Assembly: GCA_021464525.1 (NCBI GenBank)
Contig: JADRCO010000245.1
Location: 1-41,338, forward strand
DNA: 41,338 bases
Direction: 5' to 3'
Origin: Rhizophagus sp. LPA8_4_AMF
Taxonomy: Eukaryota > Glomeromycota > Glomeromycetes > Glomerales > Glomeraceae
In this document: positions 33,829 through 41,338 of the stretch, in pieces
Position numbering within the stretch: position 1 is the stretch's first letter
How the letters are laid out: each line of letters starts with the position of its first letter
The notes under the pieces: generated by a model
What the model saw: only the letters and a program-made list of their open reading frames with translations
The model's database searches: none
What the model was told of the DNA's origin: nothing
Program-made: the position numbers and the translations under genes

Positions 33829-34778
33829 ATGTCAGAACTTAGTAATGTATTAAATACTCTACTCGATATATCTATGATCGTTGGTCCTGTCTTAGGATAC
33901 TTTGATCAAATTAATAAATTTCGACAGACTAAATCAAGTTCAGGATATTCATTAGATACGACAGGAGTATTGTTAGTTAGTAGTATTATTCGTGTTCACT
34001 TTTGGTAGGTTTAATATGTTTTTATTTTCTTAATATTTAAAATGTCTTTAAATTATTTTGGTTTTAATAGGATTGGGAAAAGGTTTGCAGAAGTACTTCT
34101 TTATCAAAGTTTTTTGATGATAGCTGTTCAGCTTGTTTTGTTACATGAGTTTCTTAAATATCGATTTCCAATCTCACCAACACCAAATCGGCGATGGTTT
34201 TGGAATTGGTACAGTTATAAAGCTTATTTATTCTTTTTGATTATGTTGTCTGGATTATTGGGATTATTTCAATTCATGTTTTATAAACAAACATGGTTCG
34301 TTGAAACTTTGGGTTTTCTGGTAAATTATAGTTTATATGTTATTTCAATCAAATCAATTCTTGATTCTAAATTTTCGATCTATAAAGTCACTCGGAATCG
34401 AAAGTACTGTTCCGATGCCCCAAGCTTGGAAAAATTTTAAGAGGCACTCTGTATCAGGATTCAGGTAAGACGCCTTTCTAAAATTTATTTTTTTATATTT
34501 TGCTTCACTTTCACATTTTCTTACATTTTTAATCTTTATAAAGTAAATGGATCATTTTAACATGGGTCTGTGGAGATACATTTAAAACACTTTATTATAT
34601 ATATTATCATACACCAGTACAATTCATTCTTTGTGGTATTATACAATTAAGTGTAGACGTTATAATCGTAATTCAAGTTATTATTTATGGTCGTAGAATG
34701 AGAACATTGTTTGGTTTAAGTAATAATTATTCTAGATCACAATATGCAAATTACAACTCTTTAGGTAATATTCCGTAA
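33829..34778 (+). CDS. PQ-loop repeat membrane protein (SLC66A2/Any1-like)
   Basis: Four exons, 33829-34004, 34071-34320, 34388-34464 and 34544-34778, give 245 residues. The third exon is easily missed because the frame runs on past its true donor at 34321 to a stop at 34438; splicing restores GFLSLGIESTVPMPQAWKNF. The protein has about seven hydrophobic spans in the SLC66 order. The first PQ-loop is GYFDQINKFRQTKSSSGYS, with Asp-Gln in place of Pro-Gln; the second is PMPQAWKNFKRHSVSGFS with PQ intact; WVCGDTFKTLYY and VQFILCGIIQLSVD match the C-terminal half of PQLC1/SLC66A2. Yeast Any1 (Cfs1), of this group, acts in endosome/Golgi membranes and antagonises phospholipid flippases. Function here is inferred from family only. 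Confidence 0.88.
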
Positions 34779-37700
34779 TCATCACTATTACGTTAATAGT
34801 TCTATAATTTATTTATTTTTGTACAAATTATTATTTTCTTAATTGTTGAATATCAATTAAATCATGGCAAGAAATTCGTAAAGAACGAGTTGATACAATA
34901 ATTAATATTTGAAGAAAAATAATTCAATTACAATCTGAAATTTATTCATGGTGACCATTAACAGGTGACCGTTAACAAGTAGCAACTGATAATAAACAAG
35001 AATTCTACTCCAGGTATTCAATATTAAATTACTTAACAAATTAGCTAATGTATCTTAACATTTATATCGTGCTGGTTATTTTCATAATAATAGAGAAATA
35101 CCAATAAAATTGAAGGGATGGATTTGTAATGCTATCACACTAATTATTAACTCTTTATTCGTATAGCGTGTGTGATCTTAATTATCTGATTTTATTATGC
35201 AGAATTTTGGTTCTTTCGTCAGTGTCACACCCCTCCGTATTTCATTATACGGTAAATCTATTCGTCACGCAATATCTAGCACATGTGCGTATCCAGATTT
35301 TACGAATCAAAAAAAAAGTTATCTTTTGGGTATTCACTAGAGATCACTACTTGATTTCTCACGAGTATAAACAAAATGTTAAATAATATTTTTAAATATT
35401 TATTTATTGAATCATCATTAAGGTATATGAGACCATAAAAAAATAAAAATTTAGTGATCTTACATATTAATGTAACTTATTTAAGTAGTGAAAGCTAATA
35501 TGGCTGTTATGAATAAGAATGAACAGTTGATTATTTAATCCTTTTAATACAAGGAGTTCTAAAACCAGATGGCAATCAGCAATCTTTATGTATATAAGGT
35601 AATAATGTTTAGTATTATAAAGGAGATGATTTCTAGGATCCCAAACAATACTAAGATAACTTGGATCCCATGTAACAAAAATTTTAAAATAAAATATCTC
35701 ATTCAATATTGCACCTATGGAGATAGAATAGATATCAAAATGTTTGTCTTAGCAATATGAATCTAACAAGCCCAAATCCAATTACTAGTTCTCAAAATAG
35801 GAAAATTTGAAGCCAAAGAGTTAATATAACTTTATATATTTGAAACCAGAAATTTTATACAAAATCAGAACTGAGTTTTTTTTTAGTATTATTTGAGTCC
35901 TAGATTTCTGTTCTATATCCATACATTACTACTATAAAAAAATTAAAAATATTATTAATATAAATGAAACTAAAGACAGAACTATTATTTTCAGATTATT
36001 TAAAGAATTATATTTAAAAAAGTTTATGAAAAAATACAGATATATATAAAAATTAAAAGAATGTAACAACTTTTTTAATAATTATTTTCATTTTTTAAAA
36101 AACCATTTAATAAAACAAAAAAAAAGAAAAGTAATCTATATCTCTTTAAAAAAAAGTTGAAATATTAATAAAATCTTATATATTACCTTGAATTTTATAT
36201 AAATATTCTTTAATAACTACTTTTAATAGAATCAATTAACTTAATTGCTTTAAAAAATATATATATATATAATGCAATCATACAATAATAATGGTTAAAT
36301 TACCTTTTTTTTATAATATAAATAGGTTAAATTTAGTGATACTTAGTTAAATTCTTTTTACTAAAAGCTTCTGTTTTATTACCAACTAGTTTTGGTTTTA
36401 TCATCAATAAAACTATATAGTAATAATTTTTAATTATAATTTAAAGGAATATTAAAATATCACCAGTAGTAATTGTCACCATACAAAAATATTTTTTTGA
36501 ATTTTCAAAATTTTTGACTGAAATATTATTCTAATTATAATATAAATAACATTATTATATATAAATTTATTATAAATAAAATAAGTTTCTTTTAATAAAG
36601 GTTATTATTTAAATAGATTTTAAGAAAAATAGGAAAATTTGATTTAATAAATATAATACAATTTTTTGGTTTAATAAAAATTTTTTTTTTAATCAGATTT
36701 TCAAAATTTTAGTACAATTAATATTTAAACAAATTTGTTTTACATATTTATTATTTAAATTGAAATTTTTGAAAAAAATTTATAATGTATTTTTTACTTC
36801 TAATCAAAATTATAATTTTTAATCAGAATTAAATGGTATGATAATAATTATTCCTGATAATCTTTAGTAATACCTTTAATTTAATTATATGAAAATTTTT
36901 CTATTTTTTTTTAAAAAAAACTTTAACAAATTCTAATCAATATTTTTTATTTAAATATTAAATACAAAATATATTAGATAAAAAAAAAAGATTTTACTGG
37001 ATTTTTTATAATAAAAAATGATTTATTAAATTAATTATATAATTTTTTAAATTCTAATTTTAAAATTATAAAATTGCTTAAATTCTAGTTTTTTTTTATA
37101 TAAGTTCTTACAAATTAAAGATAAATTTTTAAAAAATATTTAATTAAAATAATATAATAAATAGTAAAAAAAGTTTTAGAATAATGATTAGAATAGTATT
37201 AATTTATTAAAAATAGTATTAATTTATTAAGAATATTATTATTATTATAAAAATTAAAAATATAATTTACCAAAAAATTTAAAATTAATTTTAAGTTAAT
37301 TTAAATTAATTTATTTAAAATCAAAATATAAATTTATATATATATATATTTAAATTTTAATAATATATATGAATTTACAATTAAATAAAATGTATATTAA
37401 AAAAAAAATATTAATAAAATTGATATAATACTAAAAATTTTTTTATATTAAAAAATTTATAAATCTTAAAATTATACTACTAGTACTGTATATTGTAAAT
37501 CACAGTATCTTACAGTATTTTGCAAATTTTAATAAATAGAAGGTTTTAAAAATTTGTAATATATTCAAAAAAATATTTACATATATTACCTATATAAATA
37601 GATGTTTAAATAGTAAAATTAAAAGAAAATGGAGATTTTTTTCAGAAAAAACTCAAAAAAGAGAGGGGGTACTATATATAGGAAGATACTGTAGCTTGTG

Positions 37701-38223
37701 ATATATGGCATTTTTAAAAAAAATTTAAAAACATTTCAGTTTACTTTTTTTTTTATTAAATAAAAAAAAAATCTGGCATTTTTTTGATTAAAAATAATAA
37801 ATGGCTTAATATTTTTTAAAAAATATTTTAACTTTATTAAAAATTCTGTATTTTTTTTAACTAAAACAAAGATTAGATTATTAAGTAATTATTTGTTTTT
37901 ATAATACTAATATTATAACAGATAAGTACAATAATTGTTAAGTTTACAGTTTACTATGAAAAATGCAATTTATTAGTTAATTTTACCAATATGTAGCAAA
38001 ATTCTAACCTATTATATATTACTTTTCGTAAACTGTAATGATCAAAGTTCTTTAATAAATAAAAATGTACCTAAATAAATTTTACAAATCAACAAACAAA
38101 AAACTGATGATATGACTTTTTTTTTATTAAAATCACAAAAATCATCATAAAATTATATTAAAATAAGAATCATAATACAAACTATTCCCAAAATTTAAAT
38201 AATAAAATTACTATAAAATTTAA
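34779..38223. other. Gene-poor interval with an extreme A/T block
   Basis: 34.8-35.8 kb has moderate composition and only short frames without protein-like pattern (for example 35168-35386 and 35467-35706). From about 35.85 to 38.2 kb the sequence is almost only A and T with long homopolymers. A small island at about 37645-37720 (GAGAGGGGGTACTATATATA, then a TACTGTAGC word) and the words TACTGTATATTG and CTTACAGTATTTTGC at 37485-37525 stand out from it. I see no gene, rRNA or tRNA. Confidence 0.45.
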
Positions 38224-38445
38224 TTGCAAATATTACTACTAAATAATATTAATAATCATAAGAAAGAGAATCATAATTCACAAATAAGAAATTTACCATT
38301 AAATTTGAAATTAACATTTAAAATATCCAAATTGAGCAGATACGAACTGATTGGAAAACTAGAAGAACGGATTTCTAATCTGGACTCCCTACATTTTTTG
38401 TCTTTCTTTTCTTTTGTTACTTTGGTGGCGTTTTATACTGTCTAA
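38224..38445 (+). pseudogene. Possible short coding remnant
   Basis: A 73-codon frame whose second half, KISKLSRYELIGKLEERISN then LDSLHF, is helical and protein-like, ending FSFVTLVAFYTV. The first third is Asn-rich and may be chance. No family is recognised and no partner exon was found. It follows directly on the A/T block. Confidence 0.2.
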
Positions 38446-38665
38446 TAAAACACAAGAATGGTTTTGTAAATGTTGTAGCATACTTGGAGACAAGATTTAA
38501 CATTATAGAAGATGGTATTAAATCTTTTCATCGTCACCAAGGAGTCATAAAAATTTAGATGAAACTTTATTTAACTCCCGGATCTCTTTGCAACAGGATC
38601 AAATAATCTTTCAGCTATTGAAAATATAAGTTAAGTTGTTATTAATGTCTAAAATTTTTTAAAAA

Positions 38666-38917
38666 TTATCTTTTTCTGACTGCCATCGCAATCAATTTGA
38701 CAATTGCGTAACTGAAGGGGAATAGTTGCCTTTCAATAGTCATTTTATTTCCAGGATTAACTTTTCGTATACGACCGTCGATTGTTCGCCAAATGTTTGA
38801 TCGTAATTTAAGTGAAAATTGACGTCCTTTATTGTTGATCATAAACACGTATGAATCGTTTATCATTGTGGAAATTTTAAACAATATTAATATGGGAACT
38901 ATTCTTGTGCTTGGCAT
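38666..38917 (-). CDS. Hypothetical short protein or exon
   Basis: An 83-codon frame starting MPSTRIVPILILFK. Its second half, GRQFSLKLRSNIWRTIDGRI then RKVNPGNKMTIERQLF, is basic and has the mixed composition of real protein. No domain is recognised. It could be the first exon of a gene running left, but no clear donor or next exon was found before the TAA. Nearby sequence has other coding remnants, so it may be a relic. Confidence 0.25.
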   Translation of the reverse strand: MPSTRIVPILILFKISTMINDSYVFMINNKGRQFSLKLRSNIWRTIDGRIRKVNPGNKMTIERQLFPFSYAIVKLIAMAVRKR

Positions 38918-39000
38918 AAATATCTATAGTTACCAATTAAAATAAAAATCAGAAATTTCCAATGTCATAATTCCGATAAAAATCAAAACTTACCCAAATT

Positions 39001-39117
39001 TTCAATGCCACTGTTAATGCATCTTTTAAGCAGCAATGGGTTGAAATGCGAAAAGATAAGTCTGTGCCAACACAAGCAAGATATATAAGTACAACAGCCC
39101 TTTATAAATCAAGATAG
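39001..39117 (+). pseudogene. Short coding remnant
   Basis: An open stretch reads FNATVNASFKQQWVEMRKDK, then SVPTQARYISTTALYKSR, to a TAG at 39115-39117. It has no start codon, and the frame closes just upstream at an A-rich stop. The balanced composition, unlike the surrounding A/T DNA, suggests a fragment of a former gene or transposon. The family is not recognised. Confidence 0.2.
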
Positions 39118-39486
39118 TCATCATATTGCAAAAGTACCTAAGCATATTCTTCATTATTCTTAAAAGGTTGAATTCATCAGAAGCAGCAAATCAGTGCACT
39201 AAAAGATCCGTCTTGATGGCGTGGTGATCTCCCCTTTATGATATCAAGGACAAAGGGAAAAATTAATACCTTTATGTGCATAATAAATAGAGAGATTCGC
39301 AACTTACCATGAAACATAAAACTGCCGCAACTAGTAACGTTTCCATTAATTAATCCATCTAATTTTAAAGCTTCTTTGTAAATAGGTAAAGATTCAAGTC
39401 AAATTCCCGATATACTGTATGTCACATATATTAAGCACGTCATAATAAAATTGTATATACAGTAAATAATGGGAGATTCATAACAT

Positions 39487-39735
39487 ATTCTATCCAACGT
39501 TTTGTTTTTTCCCCAGTCTTTCTCTGCGTACGAGAACTCACTGTTGTGTCTGGGGTTAGGTCAACAATCATATTGCAGTAGATTTTGATGTGATTCAAAT
39601 GCATCAAGACTATTCTATCCAACGTTTTATTTTTTCCCAGTCTTTATCTGCGTACGAGAACTCACTGTTGTGTCTGGGGTTAGGTCAACAATCATATTGC
39701 AGTAGATTTCGATGTGATTCAAATGCGTCAAGACT
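39487..39735. repeat. Two 125-bp tandem repeats
   Basis: The unit beginning ATTCTATCCAACGTTTT at 39487 recurs at 39612 with period 125. The copies differ at only a few positions (one C missing in the CCCC run; FTT/CTT-type single changes in TTTGATG/TTTCGATG and ATGCATC/ATGCGTC). Both contain CTCTGCGTACGAGAACTCAC or its near twin and GTCTGGGGTTAGGTCAACAA. The first copy lies inside a 60-codon minus-strand frame (39622-39440) that is probably incidental. Confidence 0.85.
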
Positions 39736-39812
39736 ATAATGGTAAAAATTTATTAAAACACGTCATAATATTAATAATGAGAGATCAATAACGTACAATC
39801 GTCCTGTTGCTT

Positions 39813-39865
39813 GCTCAACCCAACGTTTTATTTTCTCTCCGTTCGTTCTCTGCGAGAACTCACTC
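39813..39865. repeat. Degenerate third copy of the 125-bp unit
   Basis: CAACCCAACGTTTTATTTTC, followed by CTCTGCGAGAACTCACT, repeats the first half of the 39487/39612 unit with several changes and a 4-bp loss (GTAC). The second half of the unit is absent, so this is an older, truncated copy about 80 bp downstream of the pair. Confidence 0.6.
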
Positions 39866-40082
39866 CATCATTCTCTTGTTCTTGAATGGATATTCACTGC
39901 TAAGGAGCAACAAAATACCAAACTTCTTAGTTCATATCATATTTTGCGAGTCAGAAAAATTAGTATCAACATGGGACATAATTTCACTTTCCAAACTTAC
40001 TTTTTAGCCAAATTAGGCTAGCAATAAGAGGATCGATTTCATGATGGTACCACTATTTCCGGAGCACATCAGCTTCATTTAA

Positions 40083-40151
40083 CAGACGCTCTAAATTCTC
40101 ATACTTTAGAGCGTACTCCAACTTTAGCGTATCCCGACTTTAGAGCGTTCC
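40083..40151. repeat. Cluster of ACTTTAGAGCG units
   Basis: Three direct units, ACTTTAGAGCGTACTCCA (40103), ACTTTAGCGTATCCCG (40121) and ACTTTAGAGCGTTCCA (40137), follow an inverted copy ACGCTCTAAATT (about 40086). The spacing is 16-18 bp. This could be the subterminal repeat array of a small DNA transposon or a clustered protein-binding site; no matching second end was found in the window. Confidence 0.55.
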
Positions 40152-41338
40152 ATTTATTTTTTACACTGCTTCCTCTCCAAAGTAACTCTAAGAATTTGTT
40201 GACAATCTGTGCCAAATAATGATTTCTTTTGTGTAAACTCACTTCGGTTGGCCCTGGTAACAATCCAAGAATTAACATAATTTTCTGGCTATCAATTCGT
40301 TGTTGATGAAGGGGAGTTGTGCAAAATTCATTTTAATATGTATGGCGGTTTGTGAGAAAAAAAGAACGTTAATTACGTTCTTATAAAAAAATCCAACTTC
40401 GAAATTATTTCATTTATTTTGTAACAAAGTTTCGTCCCTATTAAGTAAAACTACTTCAAGTTGTACGGGTAAACCAAAATTTTTCTTTGTATTTAATTTG
40501 AAGTAAATTTTATACCAAAACAATAAAGAAGGATATTCCTACTTTAAAAAAAGACCTCCTCCCTTTCGAAATTACCGTTCCGGCAGTCCCAGAGGTTTGG
40601 CTGAAAACTAATGCTAAGTAAAAAAAATTGTTAATATAAATAAAAAAAAACGAAACAAAATTAGCAATTAAGCAACTTACTATCTTCTAAAGTCCGTTAA
40701 TAAGTAAGTAATTCGAGTGAGAAAAAGAGTAAAAGAGAAAAAATGATAAAACAAAAAAAGAGATCAATGATCAATTTTTATCTTACAAAAATGAAAGTTT
40801 GGCAATTGGCCAATTTCGTATCATATGATGATCATTATCATGTTCACCGTAAAATTATTTAAAGCAATTTTTCAAATAAAAAATTTTTTGCGTAAATCAC
40901 TCTTTAAACAGCATATTATGTGGGGGAGGTGGTTCAAGTAAAATATAATCATTTGATTAAAGAATTAACATTCACAATCATTTTTCGAATTTGAAAAAAA
41001 TAAACACGTGATTAATTAATTTCAGTCAGAATTACTGACTTGAAGTTTTTTTAATTCTGGCCAAATTCGAAATCAAATCGGAAATTTTTTGAGAAATCGT
41101 ACGATTCCAAGTTTTACGTTCCTATCATCAAAATTTTAGCATTTTTAAAAATCACTGAATCATATAACTTTAAGAGATTAAAATTGTCTTTTACTCGAGG
41201 ATTTTACTCTTTTACTTGAGACGAGGGGAGAAACAACAAAGAATAAAAAAGAAATCAAACAGACATAATCTGATATATAATTTATAATAAAGTTTTTTTT
41301 TTTTTTTATAAAAAAAAAAAAAATTGTTTTTTTAAAAT
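40152..41338. other. Right-end flank, no gene seen
   Basis: Short frames only. A purine-rich stretch at 40710-40760 and A/T runs dominate. The 15-mer TAATTCTGGCCAAAT at 41052-41066 matches positions 7-21. The last 60 bases are T and A homopolymers. Confidence 0.45.

Noticed and set aside
34320-34440. PQ-loop protein ending at 34438 as a 132-codon exon
   Set aside because: A 67-nt intron from 34321 restores SLGIESTVPMPQ and the known C-terminal half, so the longer frame is intron read-through.
39440-39622. 60-codon minus-strand frame over the first 125-bp repeat
   Set aside because: Frame is not kept in the second copy and has no splice context; the repeat explains it.
1-41338. CRISPR arrays, tRNA or rRNA genes, viral genes
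   Set aside because: No regularly spaced repeats, no paired A/B boxes with a cloverleaf, and no viral protein wording were seen.

Overview
Eukaryotic nuclear DNA, very AT-rich, with many short (about 65-90 nt) GT-AG introns. The gene content is fungal: Scp160/vigilin, Spt7, SCAP, Hat1, Cfd1 and a PQ-loop protein. The left end carries a TKL-type kinase whose N-terminal zinc ribbon, WTSGN-type motif and N-lobe wording I associate with the expanded kinase families of arbuscular mycorrhizal fungi (Glomeromycotina, Rhizophagus-like). That assignment is inference from sequence style, not from a search.

Layout. 1-6.8 kb is an accessory region: a lone 3' coding exon (274-460), a kinase locus (1040-3931, minus) in which one zinc-ribbon/N-lobe exon is tandemly repeated with breaks in several copies, a broken helical ORF (4577-5111) and short repeats. 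6.86-8.6 kb holds a two-exon cytochrome P450 (plus), followed by 1.8 kb of nearly pure A/T sequence. 10.4-34.8 kb is a compact housekeeping block: HAT1, CCDC25 and NUBP2/CFD1 head to tail on the minus strand; a zinc-finger/G-patch gene diverging from CFD1 with only 55 bp between start codons; an eight-exon SCP160/vigilin gene (minus); a fifteen-exon SPT7 gene (plus); a five-exon SCAP gene (minus); a small unrecognised two-exon gene (minus); and a four-exon PQ-loop (SLC66A2/Any1-like) gene (plus). 34.8-41.3 kb is gene-poor: an extreme A/T block, coding remnants, two 125-bp tandem repeats and a cluster of short TTTAGAGCG units.

Functions. The conserved genes do not form one pathway. HAT1 (acetylation of new histones) and SPT7 (SAGA scaffold) are both chromatin genes; CFD1 serves cytosolic Fe-S assembly; SCP160 binds mRNA on ribosomes/ER; SCAP senses sterols in the ER and escorts SREBP; the PQ-loop protein is an endomembrane protein linked to lipid asymmetry in yeast. 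Most gene models were rebuilt exon by exon, and exon lengths close in frame. The exceptions are CCDC25 (one junction conflict) and the kinase array (real breaks).
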